Origin: a bacterium
GTDB taxonomy: Bacteria; Bacteroidota; Bacteroidia; Flavobacteriales_D; Crocinitomicaceae
DNA: 64,000 nucleotides
Direction: 5' to 3'
Assembly (NCBI GenBank): GCA_024742305.1
Contig: JANSYQ010000014.1
Coordinates: forward strand, 25,966-89,965
Made by a program: the position numbers and the translations under genes. The notes beneath the pieces are model-generated. The model had not been told where the DNA came from. It ran no database searches and was given only the letters and a program-made list of their open reading frames with translations. Shown piece by piece: positions 8,310 through 16,678 of the stretch. Numbering within the stretch: position 1 is the first letter of the stretch; every line of letters starts with the position of its first letter.

Positions 8310-9896
8310 ATGACAAAATGGAACGTATTATTAATTTTTCTTTCAATTTCTTTAGTATCCATTGGGCAGGGTTTGAACTGCGAGTTGGGATTTAATAACC
8401 AATACGATCAGTTTACTTCTGATGTAGCCGTGAATGAAGAGTTCTCCTATGTTTCCATCACGGATTGGGGGACAAACGTGTTTGGGCAATCTTCCTTTGT
8501 TTCAAAAATTGATACCAACGGAAACGTGCTATGGGAAGAACCCATTGAGCCCTATCCAGCCGAGGTCACCAAAGTTATCAACCTAAAAGCCTCCAATGAA
8601 AATGGCGTTTATGTTTTTGGAAACGGTCGTGAAATTTGCGATGTCGGAAACTTGTGTTTTTGGTACCTTCAAAAGTATGATGCCAATGGAAACAACATCT
8701 CACGAGTCTTTTCTAATTGGGAATGTTGGGCAGAATTTTCTAGTGAGCTCACTGTGACGCAAAACAATGAACTGTTGCTAACACTGGATTCCACATCGGA
8801 TATATCCACCCTTTATCATTTGGATAGTGCGTTGAATGTTTTACAGAGCATGACCCTGGCAACAGATTCCATTGTGGAGGTTGACATGTTTAACAACGGA
8901 GACTTTTTGGCTATCAAGAAAGATTCTCTGTTACTTCTAGATAATACTGGAAGTCCATTGATTGGTCAAGCACTTGCTTCAGAGCCAATAGATATTCAAG
9001 TGTACAACGATACACTTTATTTGCTTACTGAAGATAGCATATTTCAAATGGATGCTTCTCTGCAGTCCCTGCAGTCTTCTGCTGTGACAGGTTATACAAA
9101 CTACACCAATTTAAAAGTTGATGGGAATCGAGTTCAGTTTACAAGTGTAGGCTGGAATCAAGTGAGTGTATTAAGTACGTCACACGATTTACAATTAATA
9201 GAGGTGCTCACAATCCCAATCGACGAGTCACTGAACCAAGTAATGGATCATAACGACGTGCATCTTGTTGCGGCACAATCGTACAATTTGGCCTCATTCC
9301 AATCTGTTCGTTATCGGAATTTTTCTTTGCTATCAACGAGTTCTTCCAATGTAAATAACAGCGATGTTGGCATAGTAGATTTTTCTCCTTCCTATATCGA
9401 GGCGGTAGACGATCAGGGTGCTCCTGGATACTTGTTAAAAATTGAGGGAAGCGCATTGGTGAAAAATTTTGGAACAGTACCCGTAAATCATGTACGCATC
9501 AATCATTATATGGGATTGAATATTTCGTGCGGCTACACGGTTTATTCGGAACCGTATTCGGGTATCACAATACCGCCGGGTGACTCACTTTGGATCGATT
9601 TGGGTATGGTTCATAATTTCTTTGCTTTCTTACCGGGTGATACTCTCGTCTTTGAAATGTGCTTGTACTCATCCCATGCAAACGAACTAACAGATTTGAA
9701 CGTCTCCAATGATGAATTCTGTAAGGATTTGATTATTGGGTATGTGGGAATAGAAGAAGTTGAAACTAATCCGGGAGTAAAAGAAATAGTAAAAATGTTC
9801 GATCTGTTGGGTAAAGAGGTCGAACATCCCCAAAACCAAATGGTCATCATTCTATACTCAGATGGTACAACTGATAAAATCTACATATCAGAATAA
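8310..9896 (+). CDS. Secreted protein with propeller-like repeats and variant C-terminal tail
   Basis: A protein of 528 residues with signal peptide MTKWNVLLIFLSISLVSIGQG. The N-terminal 330 residues have weak repeated strands (DTNGNVLWEEP, YDANGNN, LYLLTEDSIFQMDASL) typical of beta-propeller surface proteins. Residues about 350-470 resemble an immunoglobulin-like fold (VNHVRINHYMGLNISCGYTV, PPGDSLWIDLG). The protein does not end in a standard T9SS domain but in MFDLLGKEVEHPQNQMVI-ILYSDGTTDKIYISE, almost the same as the end of the next protein. The start is ATG 8310, where the six-of-eight box TAACTTAC ends four bases upstream. It is followed two bases later by the next gene. The function is unrecognised. 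Confidence 0.8.
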   Translation: MTKWNVLLIFLSISLVSIGQGLNCELGFNNQYDQFTSDVAVNEEFSYVSITDWGTNVFGQSSFVSKIDTNGNVLWEEPIEPYPAEVTKVINLKASNENGVYVFGNGREICDVGNLCFWYLQKYDANGNNISRVFSNWECWAEFSSELTVTQNNELLLTLDSTSDISTLYHLDSALNVLQSMTLATDSIVEVDMFNNGDFLAIKKDSLLLLDNTGSPLIGQALASEPIDIQVYNDTLYLLTEDSIFQMDASLQSLQSSAVTGYTNYTNLKVDGNRVQFTSVGWNQVSVLSTSHDLQLIEVLTIPIDESLNQVMDHNDVHLVAAQSYNLASFQSVRYRNFSLLSTSSSNVNNSDVGIVDFSPSYIEAVDDQGAPGYLLKIEGSALVKNFGTVPVNHVRINHYMGLNISCGYTVYSEPYSGITIPPGDSLWIDLGMVHNFFAFLPGDTLVFEMCLYSSHANELTDLNVSNDEFCKDLIIGYVGIEEVETNPGVKEIVKMFDLLGKEVEHPQNQMVIILYSDGTTDKIYISE

Positions 9897-9898
9897 CA

Positions 9899-10732
9899 AT
9901 GAGAAAGTTAGTACTGGTAATCGCATTTTTTGTTTGTTCTTTGACCGCTTCTTATGGTCAAGTTTGGGGAGCTCAAGGTGCGACGTGGCATTATGAATTT
10001 GACGATTTCGGTAAAGGATTCTATACTTATACTTATTCAGGCGATACCGTGATAGATGGCTATAGTTGTCAAAAAATCGACGTCGAACTTCAATGGATTA
10101 TTGCAGGTTCAAATGGAACAACCTCTCCCGGATCATTGGATCAATATGTTCAAATCACTAGGTATTCTAATGATTCAGTTTTTTGGTACAAAGACGATGC
10201 GTTCTTTCTGCTTTATGACTTCGGTGCGTCTATTGGTGATCAATGGGTAATTCATGAAGGTCCAAGTTTTTTTGATCCAGAATGCGACACGGTCTCCATT
10301 GTTTCAGTTAGTGATACTGGAATGATGACAATAAATGGGCAAAGTCTTAGATTTATAGAGTTAAATTACGTTCAAGGACAATATTCAATAAGCGGACGAG
10401 CCATTGAAAGAATGGGAGTTGCAAATGACAATTGGTATCCTCAAAATCTACTCTTTCCGAGCCAAGTTACATGTGATACCAATATTATCACAGAGTACTT
10501 CTTTAATCACTTTCGCTGCTACACAGATAATGCTCTTGGTACTTACAGTGTCGTGAGTGAGGCATGTGATCTTCCGTTAACAACTCTTTCTTTGAGTGAG
10601 ATCAAGTTTGAAAGCGAGAAACAAGTAGAAAGAGTCTACGACCTACTCGGAAGAGAAGTTGAACACCCGAAGCATCAAATGGTGATCCTTCTTTATTCCG
10701 ATGGCTCCTTAGAAAAAAGGTACATCGACTAA
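9899..10732 (+). CDS. Secreted protein of unknown function with variant C-terminal tail
   Basis: A protein of 277 residues with signal peptide MRKLVLVIAFFVCSLTASYGQ. The body (residues 22-240) begins WGAQGATWHYEFDDFGKGFY and YTYSGDTVIDGYSCQKIDV. This is a start seen in many Bacteroidota secreted proteins, where a T9SS tail normally follows, but I cannot assign a function. It has several Cys residues (C56, C133, C196, C217, C226) that could form disulfides. It ends VYDLLGREVEHPKHQMVI-LLYSDGSLEKRYID, matching the tail of the upstream gene. Two bases separate the genes, so they form an operon. It is convergent with the DUF4159 gene, and the two stop codons overlap. Confidence 0.8.
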   Translation: MRKLVLVIAFFVCSLTASYGQVWGAQGATWHYEFDDFGKGFYTYTYSGDTVIDGYSCQKIDVELQWIIAGSNGTTSPGSLDQYVQITRYSNDSVFWYKDDAFFLLYDFGASIGDQWVIHEGPSFFDPECDTVSIVSVSDTGMMTINGQSLRFIELNYVQGQYSISGRAIERMGVANDNWYPQNLLFPSQVTCDTNIITEYFFNHFRCYTDNALGTYSVVSEACDLPLTTLSLSEIKFESEKQVERVYDLLGREVEHPKHQMVILLYSDGSLEKRYID

Positions 10733-11391
10733 TTCAAAAACGCGTACATCAAAATGTTGGCGCCCATTTGAAGTGCCTGTAAGCGTTTGTTTTCGGGGTC
10801 GTTGTGTACTTCCTGATTTTCCCAACCATCGCTCAAATCCGTTTCGTGCGTATACAAGCAAACCAATCGACCATCCACAATAATTCCAAAAGCTTGCGGA
10901 CGTTCACCATCATGCTCATGAATTTTTGGGAGTCCGTTGAAGTCGTATTTCTGATGGAAAATATCATGGCTAAACGGAAGCTCCACCAACTCGTTGTCGG
11001 GAAAAACTTTTTGCATTTCCACACGAATGAATTCATCCATTCCGTAGTTGTCGTCAATGTGCAAGAATCCGCCACCCTCAAGGTAAGTACGCAAATTCTC
11101 TGCCTCTGCCGGTGAAAAAACAACATTTCCGTGTCCCGTCATGTGGATGTACGGATACAAGAACAAATCAGAGCTTCCCACTTCCACATACGGTGTTTCT
11201 TTCGAAATAGACATCGAAAGATTGTTGTTGCAGAATTGAATCAAATTGGGAATCGCCGTTGGATTGGCATAATAGTCTCCGCCGCCATTGTATTTTAAAA
11301 CTGCGAGTTGATAAGAGTTCTGAGCGTTCGACTGTATCGGGGCAGCGAAAAAGAGTGCTGCCACTATGAATCCAAATAATTTTCCCATCAT
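10729..11391 (-). CDS. DUF4159 domain protein
   Basis: A protein of 220 residues with signal peptide MMGKLFGFIVAALFFAAPIQSNA (a second Met at residue 2 is an equally good start). The DUF4159 signature is clear: YQLAVLKYNGGGDYYANPTA, YIHMTGHGNVVFSPAEAENLR, GGGFLHIDDNYGMDEF and HDIFHQKYDFNGLPKIHEHDG. The domain has a glutamine-amidotransferase-like fold that in most bacteria lacks the catalytic Cys. Homologues are usually periplasmic and often sit near MoxR/DUF58 loci. Here it lies 80 bases downstream of rsmE, on the same strand, and may be the last gene of that transcript. The biochemical role is unknown. Confidence 0.88.
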   Translation of the reverse strand: MMGKLFGFIVAALFFAAPIQSNAQNSYQLAVLKYNGGGDYYANPTAIPNLIQFCNNNLSMSISKETPYVEVGSSDLFLYPYIHMTGHGNVVFSPAEAENLRTYLEGGGFLHIDDNYGMDEFIRVEMQKVFPDNELVELPFSHDIFHQKYDFNGLPKIHEHDGERPQAFGIIVDGRLVCLYTHETDLSDGWENQEVHNDPENKRLQALQMGANILMYAFLN

Positions 11392-11471
11392 AAGGTCTAA
11401 AATAACCGTTTTTCCGAATTCCTTCCAACCTGTGGTGCTAACTGAGAAGAAGAATTAACAATGTTTGTCAA

Positions 11472-12173
11472 TTATTGACGGTCGATCAACAACTTAGCTT
11501 GCATACAAGCATACAATGCCGCGGTTTCCGTTCTTAGTCGATTGGTGCCTAAAGTAACAGGTTTGTATCCTTGATTAATGGCTTGAGCTACTTCAGCTTC
11601 TGAAAAATCCCCTTCCGGACCAATGAGTATGGGGCAGTTTGAAGTTCGAAATACACCCGAAAATTCATTTTTTTCTTCCTCGTAACAGTGCGCCAATAAA
11701 CCAAACGGATGTTCTTTTAGGAAATCCTGAAATGAGGTAAGGTCAACTATTTCAGGTAAATAACGTCGCTGTGATTGCTTCATAGCCGAGATGGCTTTTT
11801 TCACCAATCGATCGGGTTTAATTCGAGCACGCTCTCCATTTTTACAATCGAGTAGGGTGATTTTCGTAACGCCAATCTCTACCGCTTTTTCCACGAACCA
11901 CTCAATGCGCTCCATTTGTTTGGTAGGTGCTACGGCAATGTGTATTTCAGATGTCGGTTTTGGTTCAAAATCAACGCGAACGATGCTCAATAAGCAACGT
12001 TTGGGGTGTGCATCGGCAATTTTACAAGTGAATAAATGTCCGTTCCCATCTAGCATTCCGATAGTATCCCCAACTTGCCCACGAAGTACGCGAACAATGT
12101 GTTTGGATTCCTCTTCACTCAATTGATGAGTAGCAGAATTAGGGTCGATATGAGCATCGTAAAACAAACGCAT
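11472..12173 (-). CDS. rsmE: 16S rRNA (uracil-1498 N3)-methyltransferase
   Basis: A protein of 233 residues, usual length for RsmE. Methylates N3 of U1498 in 16S rRNA using S-adenosylmethionine in the 30S subunit. The SPOUT-class motifs are present: QMERIEWFVEKAVEIGV (about 86-102), KQSQRRYLPEI (132-142), LIGPEGDF (183-190) and LGTNRLRTETAAL (208-220), which form the trefoil-knot cofactor pocket. The N-terminal PUA-like part begins MRLFYDAHID with EESKHIVRVLRGQVGD. The start overlaps the holA stop by one base, so translation is coupled. Confidence 0.97.
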   Translation of the reverse strand: MRLFYDAHIDPNSATHQLSEEESKHIVRVLRGQVGDTIGMLDGNGHLFTCKIADAHPKRCLLSIVRVDFEPKPTSEIHIAVAPTKQMERIEWFVEKAVEIGVTKITLLDCKNGERARIKPDRLVKKAISAMKQSQRRYLPEIVDLTSFQDFLKEHPFGLLAHCYEEEKNEFSGVFRTSNCPILIGPEGDFSEAEVAQAINQGYKPVTLGTNRLRTETAALYACMQAKLLIDRQ

Positions 12174-13171
12174 TAGTGCATTAAGCGATAAACCATTTCC
12201 TTCATCAACTCGCCTTCCGAAAACGAACTGTTGTTGATTCCTTTCGATTTTAAATCGAATTCGTGAAGTATGGAAATGTTTGCCGCCAGCTTTTTCGGAT
12301 TGTAAATTTTTGCAGAAGCCAACATTTGATTCGCAACAAACGGAGGAACACGTAAGGCACTGGCAATGGCATCTTTTGACTTGTTTTCCATGAAGTGAAT
12401 TTTCATCAAGCGCGAAAAATGATTGAACAAGTTGGAAATGACCACGATAATGGAAGTTGCCTTTGGGTTATGATCAAAATAATCGACAATTTTTAGTGCT
12501 TTGGGCACATCGCGAACAGAAATCGCGTTCACCAATTCAAAAACGTTGTAATCTTTCGAAATCCCAATGTTTTCTTCAATGTGAATTTCGTTGATGGTCG
12601 TTCCGGATTCTACCAACAAGCTCAATTTCTCTAGCTCATTGATAATTTTGCTTAGATCGTTACCCAAAAATTCTGCCAAGAGCATGGTCGCTTTTGGCGT
12701 AATGCCAAATCCCTTCGTTTTAACGTAAGAGCCGATCCAGTCTGAGAGTTTGTACTCAGGAACCTTTGCTGATTTAAATACGAGGCCGTTCTTTTGAGCA
12801 GCTTTTATCGACTTCTTGCGAGAATCGTAGTTTTTGTATTTGTAGTTAACGACAAAAACGGTTTGTTCAGATGGAGACTCGAAATACGGAAGCAAGTCTT
12901 CCATGCCACGAAAATCTTGTGCCTCTTTCAAAACAACCACTCGACGTTCTGCCATCATGGGATATCCTTTCGCTTCGGCGATTAGAGAAGTGGCGTCGGT
13001 GTCTTTACCATACAAAATACTTTGGTTGAAGTCTTTTTCATGTTCTTCCAAAGCGTGCTCCAAAATAGCATCGGTAATCGCATCAATATAGTAGGCTTCT
13101 TCTCCGTGAAGAAAGTAGATTGGCTCGAATTGTTTGGCCTTAATTTGCTGTATGATCGGTAAGTGATCCAT
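12173..13171 (-). CDS. holA: DNA polymerase III subunit delta
   Basis: A protein of 332 residues that opens the beta sliding clamp as part of the clamp-loader complex. Diagnostic segments are PIYFLHGEEAYYIDAITDAI near the N-terminus, the AAA+-like core with RRVVVLKEAQDF and FVVNYKYKNYDSRKK, then FLGNDLSKIINELEKLSL, and the C-terminal domain with IHFMENKSKDAIASALRVPPFV. The length matches the family. It overlaps pepT by one base upstream and rsmE by one base downstream, indicating a compact three-gene unit. Confidence 0.95.
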   Translation of the reverse strand: MDHLPIIQQIKAKQFEPIYFLHGEEAYYIDAITDAILEHALEEHEKDFNQSILYGKDTDATSLIAEAKGYPMMAERRVVVLKEAQDFRGMEDLLPYFESPSEQTVFVVNYKYKNYDSRKKSIKAAQKNGLVFKSAKVPEYKLSDWIGSYVKTKGFGITPKATMLLAEFLGNDLSKIINELEKLSLLVESGTTINEIHIEENIGISKDYNVFELVNAISVRDVPKALKIVDYFDHNPKATSIIVVISNLFNHFSRLMKIHFMENKSKDAIASALRVPPFVANQMLASAKIYNPKKLAANISILHEFDLKSKGINNSSFSEGELMKEMVYRLMH

Positions 13172-14418
13172 TAGCTATGCTTCGACCAAATTTGAACGAG
13201 TTCTACCAATGTTTTGGAAGCTTTTTCCATGTCTTGAACGCTCACATATTCATGACGCGAGTGAATGGCCATTTCTCCCGTAAAAATATTCGGACAAGGC
13301 AATCCCATAAATGACAGGCGTGAACCGTCTGTTCCTCCGCGAATGATTGCAGGTTTTGGTTCAATTCCAGCGTTGGTCATGGCTTTAAGCGCATAATCGG
13401 TCACAAATGGAACGTCTTTGATGATTTCCTTCATGTTTCGGTATTGCTCCGTTACTTCAAAAGTGTACTGCAATTTTGGATAGTTGGAAAGCGTATCTTT
13501 CAAAATTCCTTCCAATCGTGTCTCGTATTCGGCAAGTTTCGATGTGTCGTGATCACGAATAATGAACGCTACGGACGCTTCTTCCATGCCTCCCGAAATG
13601 GTATGAGGATGAACGAATCCTTCGCGGTGCTCCGTTGTTTCTGGCGACCAACTATCTTTCGGAAGTGCGGCTACAAACTCGGAGACCACTTTCAACGCGT
13701 TGACCATCTTATTTTTTGCATAGCCAGGGTGTGCGGCAATTCCTTGAACGGTAACCTTCACGCCATCGGCAGAAAAGCTTTCGTCTTCTAAGGAACCGAG
13801 TGTACCACCGTCCAGTGTGTATCCGAAATCGGCATTCAACTTTTCCATGTCCAGTTTATCAACACCGCGACCTACTTCTTCGTCAGGCGTGAACAAAATT
13901 CTGATAGTCGGATGTGGTATTTCCGGATTTTCCATGATATACTGGGCGAAATCCATGATGATGGCAATTCCCGCCTTATCATCCGCTCCAAGTAAGGTTA
14001 ATCCGCTAGCAGTAATTAAATCATCGCCAATTTTTTCCTTCAAGTAGGGATGTTGTTCCGTTGTAATCACTTGGGTCGTATCATCCGGCAAGGTAATCGG
14101 AGTGCCGTCATAATTTTTGTGTAAAATCGGCTTTACGTTCGTTCCGCTGCAATCCGGTGCTGTATCCATGTGCGAGCAGAAACAAATCGTAGGCAAGGAC
14201 GTATCGTTCGTGTTGTTCGGGATCGTTCCAAAGACATATCCCCATTCGTCCATCACCGCATCTTCAATTCCCAAACCTTTCAATTCTTCCACCAAGACAC
14301 GACCAAGATCTTTTTGAATTTCGGAAGATGGGAAAGAAGTGGATGTTGGGTCGGCAGTGGTGTCAATTTGTACATATTTCATCAAGCGTTCCGCAACGGT
14401 AGATTGGTAATTTTTCAT
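13171..14418 (-). CDS. pepT: Peptidase T (tripeptide aminopeptidase)
   Basis: A protein of 415 residues from the ATG at 14418 (MKNYQSTVAERLMKYVQIDT), the usual length for PepT. A longer start at 14448 would add ten residues and contain the promoter box, so it is rejected. Zinc ligands and catalytic residues of the M20 family are visible: CSHMDTAPD (His83, Asp85), LLGADDKAG (Asp146), TPDEEVGRG (Glu180/Glu181), a middle VQGIAAHPGYAKNKMVNA dimerisation lid, and RGGTDGSRLSFMG near the end. The enzyme removes the N-terminal residue of tripeptides in the cytoplasm. It is first in the pepT-holA-rsmE unit. Confidence 0.96.
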   Translation of the reverse strand: MKNYQSTVAERLMKYVQIDTTADPTSTSFPSSEIQKDLGRVLVEELKGLGIEDAVMDEWGYVFGTIPNNTNDTSLPTICFCSHMDTAPDCSGTNVKPILHKNYDGTPITLPDDTTQVITTEQHPYLKEKIGDDLITASGLTLLGADDKAGIAIIMDFAQYIMENPEIPHPTIRILFTPDEEVGRGVDKLDMEKLNADFGYTLDGGTLGSLEDESFSADGVKVTVQGIAAHPGYAKNKMVNALKVVSEFVAALPKDSWSPETTEHREGFVHPHTISGGMEEASVAFIIRDHDTSKLAEYETRLEGILKDTLSNYPKLQYTFEVTEQYRNMKEIIKDVPFVTDYALKAMTNAGIEPKPAIIRGGTDGSRLSFMGLPCPNIFTGEMAIHSRHEYVSVQDMEKASKTLVELVQIWSKHS

Positions 14419-14435
14419 GAAGTTTTGTTTGGATT

Positions 14436-14443
14436 CAAAAGTA
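14436..14443 (-). promoter_or_regulatory. Bacteroidota -7 box of pepT
   Basis: On the minus strand this reads TACTTTTG, a full match to TAnnTTTG, ending 17 bases before the pepT ATG. It supports the shorter start at 14418. No clear -33 TTG was found. Confidence 0.5.
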
Positions 14444-14505
14444 ATCATTTCGATAAAATTCGGGCAGCGATATGAACTCTAAGTGAATATGTCTACTTTA
14501 AGGAG

Positions 14506-15801
14506 ATGAAATCAAAACTACACTATTTCTACTTGCCATTTTTAGTGACATTTTTGGCTTTTGGTTCGTATTCTCAAAATGTCTATGTGATTGACAAATC
14601 TGAGCGTACAGGATTGATTTTTGATGTATCTAATCCACGCAGTTTTATTAATCTTCTGCGGCTAAATTCATACACACTTTCGTACATGAACAAGAAAGGG
14701 ATATCTTCAGAGGATCTCGAGAAATTTTCAAATGAAGAAATAGCGCATTTTTCACGTTGCTTTACTGAGGAAAGTACAATACCTCTAATCGATGAAGATC
14801 CAAATTCAGCCACTTTTGGCGAGGAGATTATTTTACTAGATAGTGCAACAGGCGATTATTACTACGCCTATCCAGAGCCAGACTCGCTACTGTTCAGTTT
14901 GGAAAATATCGAAAGAATTGTACTCGAATTTCAGGGAGATGAAAAACCTATTATTGATAGTTTGCACAAAACAACATTTTTCACAAAAAAGGGAGGCGAA
15001 TACTTGCCGGTTCTAGAATTATACGGATCCCAATGGTTGCAACTCGACGGATTTCACATTATTACCCAAGTTCCATCAGATGTTCAAAGCTCCATAATAC
15101 AGAAAGGTTATTGGGAGCAATTGCGTGACACTTCTATTTTGGAAGACTATGGCTACCGGCACGAGATTTACTTTTTCTTTGCAAGAAGGTACCGTGGGGA
15201 CTATTACACACCAATTCAAAATGTAAATAATCAGGACGAGACTTATGTAAGGTGCTATTCACATCCTAGTGTACCTTACGAAAGCGATATCTCCTATGAA
15301 ATAGGTGAGTACCCCAATAAAGAAATTGAATTTATCAGGACCAAGTTTGATTCCGTAATGGCGTATTATGAGTACAGCGAGTTTCCCGCAGTAGATAATG
15401 ACCCTGACTCTCCAACATACGGAGAATGGTTGTACGTGATAGATGAATATGGTAATACGAATTACCTCTACTATCAAGACCCAGTTTTTCAATGGGTTGA
15501 GTTCGATCCGACGTTCTACCTTTTGGAAGTGTTAAATAAAAGAACAAAGAATAATGGTATTACCAGTCTAAAGTCCGAGATCATTGCAACAAGTGAGAAA
15601 GATGGACGTCAACAACAGGTTTTGAACCATGTGCTGACCGATACTTGGTTGGAATTGATCGGTGAAGAGTTGGATTACTTTAATTGGGGCGACTGGTATG
15701 AAAAGGTTATCGAGGCGTTTCTTTCAGGGAGGAAGTATGACCTTTCGAAACAAAAAGATCGGGACAAATTGAATCTTTCTGAAAGTTACTTTATTGAATA
15801 A
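14506..15801 (+). CDS. Secreted or periplasmic protein built from two related halves, function unknown
   Basis: A protein of 431 residues with signal peptide MKSKLHYFYLPFLVTFLAFGSYSQ. No T9SS tail and no lipobox. Two halves share a motif: IPLIDEDPNSATFGEEIILL at residues 92-111 with following YYYAYPEPD, and FPAVDNDPDSPTYGEWLYVI at 293-312 with following NYLYYQDP. Further on both halves have a similar helix-strand stretch (SLHKTTFFTKKGG then WLQLDG; SLKSEIIATSEKDG then WLELIG), so most of the protein seems to be an ancient internal duplication of about 200 residues. Tyr-rich and acidic. I considered GldN/PorN-like proteins but see none of their diagnostic segments. AAGGAG directly abuts the ATG, too close for a normal ribosome-binding site. 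Confidence 0.75.
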   Translation: MKSKLHYFYLPFLVTFLAFGSYSQNVYVIDKSERTGLIFDVSNPRSFINLLRLNSYTLSYMNKKGISSEDLEKFSNEEIAHFSRCFTEESTIPLIDEDPNSATFGEEIILLDSATGDYYYAYPEPDSLLFSLENIERIVLEFQGDEKPIIDSLHKTTFFTKKGGEYLPVLELYGSQWLQLDGFHIITQVPSDVQSSIIQKGYWEQLRDTSILEDYGYRHEIYFFFARRYRGDYYTPIQNVNNQDETYVRCYSHPSVPYESDISYEIGEYPNKEIEFIRTKFDSVMAYYEYSEFPAVDNDPDSPTYGEWLYVIDEYGNTNYLYYQDPVFQWVEFDPTFYLLEVLNKRTKNNGITSLKSEIIATSEKDGRQQQVLNHVLTDTWLELIGEELDYFNWGDWYEKVIEAFLSGRKYDLSKQKDRDKLNLSESYFIE

Positions 15802-15803
15802 AC

Positions 15804-15833
15804 AAAAAAGGCTTCGGTCGAACAACCAAAGCC
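15804..15833 (-). terminator. Intrinsic terminator of ndk
   Basis: On the minus strand, GGCTT-t-GGT and ACC-g-AAGCC form a nine-position stem with one mismatch around the loop TGTTCG, followed by six T. It lies 25 bases after the ndk stop. On the plus strand it lacks a T-run. Confidence 0.8.
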
Positions 15834-15858
15834 ATTATCTTGTAAAATTGCTTATTTC

Positions 15859-16278
15859 CTAGTGAATCTCGTCCGCTGAGAAGTGGAAGTTACCTTCGAT
15901 TTCAGCATTCTCATCAGAGTCAGATCCGTGAACCGCATTCCGTCCAATAGACTCTGCATACAATTTACGTACTGTTCCTTCCGCAGCTTCCTCAGGATTC
16001 GTTGCTCCGATCAATTTACGGAAATCCTCCACAGCGTTATCTTTTTCCAAAATAGCAGCAACAATTGGTCCTGATGTCATGTATTCTACCAATTCTCCGT
16101 AGAACGGACGCTCAGCATGTACTTCATAAAATTTCTTCGCTTGCTCCTCGCTCAATTGAGTGTATTTCATTGCTTTGATCTGGAATCCAGCATCGATGAT
16201 CATATCGATGATTTTCCCCATATGCCCGTTTTCAATTGCATCAGGCTTTAGCATTGTAAATGTTCTGTTTGTTGCCAT
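15859..16278 (-). CDS. ndk: Nucleoside-diphosphate kinase
   Basis: A protein of 139 residues that transfers the gamma phosphate from ATP to NDPs. The N-terminus [19 protein letters not shown] is the conserved ATP-site start, and [20 protein letters not shown] carries the phosphohistidine (His in AVHGSDS) and the C-terminal signature. Length and motifs are standard. A TATCTTTG box lies upstream at 16310-16317 and a terminator follows, so it is monocistronic. Confidence 0.98.
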   Translation of the reverse strand: MATNRTFTMLKPDAIENGHMGKIIDMIIDAGFQIKAMKYTQLSEEQAKKFYEVHAERPFYGELVEYMTSGPIVAAILEKDNAVEDFRKLIGATNPEEAAEGTVRKLYAESIGRNAVHGSDSDENAEIEGNFHFSADEIH

Positions 16279-16309
16279 TTCTTTCTAAAATTAGAGTCTA
16301 AATTTGGCG

Positions 16310-16317
16310 CAAAGATA
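16310..16317 (-). promoter_or_regulatory. Bacteroidota -7 box of ndk
   Basis: On the minus strand this reads TATCTTTG, a full TAnnTTTG match, 31 bases before the ndk ATG. No -33 TTG is obvious. Confidence 0.5.
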
Positions 16318-16454
16318 AGTAATTCTTCACGTTTCGATTCGGGTTTAGAAGAATTAACAATATGGTAAGACAATACCTCCTTTACCCTAGCTTTAACAAA
16401 GGAGCAAGCAAACTGAATATAGTTTAACACCCGGACTAGTAAGGAGTACATCGC

Positions 16455-16575
16455 GCCTGTCGGCGGGCAGCAAGGATTACGACGAAGTCAAAATACTGTG
16501 TGCCTCCAACAAGGAACTTTTACACACGTTCCGCAGTGTTCCCCGTGCCTCCCTGTCTGCCGACTGGCACGGCGT
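16455..16575. repeat. Inverted, MITE-like interspersed repeat in the ndk / ZIP spacer
   Basis: The spacer 16279-16678 has no gene beyond the ndk promoter. Near 16455 lies GCCTGTCGGCGGGCAG; near 16552 lies CTGTCTGCCGACTGGCACGG, an imperfect inverted copy about 100 bases away. Within it, 16535-16551 on the minus strand reads GAGGCACGGGGAACACT, which matches 16 of 17 bases of 48550-48566 on the plus strand. The second arm also resembles 44807-44826. The arrangement suggests a short mobile or palindromic repeat family rather than coding DNA. Confidence 0.6.
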
Positions 16576-16678
16576 GGTAAAAAAAACAGATTTCATTTAT
16601 CTATGAAGTCATTCCTTTACTGGCGAAATAGAAATTTTGTTAGATTTGTCTAACTTTATTATTTGAACGGTACAACAA

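Noticed and set aside
10804..11126. Open frames overlapping the DUF4159 gene on both strands
   Set aside because: They are shadows of a well-supported DUF4159 coding sequence and have no recognisable features.
14506..15801. GldN/PorN-type gliding or T9SS protein
   Set aside because: Size and signal peptide would fit loosely, but none of the diagnostic GldN segments is present and gldK, gldL and gldM are not adjacent.
16279..16678. Insertion-sequence remnant in the ndk / ZIP spacer
   Set aside because: There is no transposase-like frame and no target-site duplication that I can see; a short non-coding repeat explains the inverted arms better.
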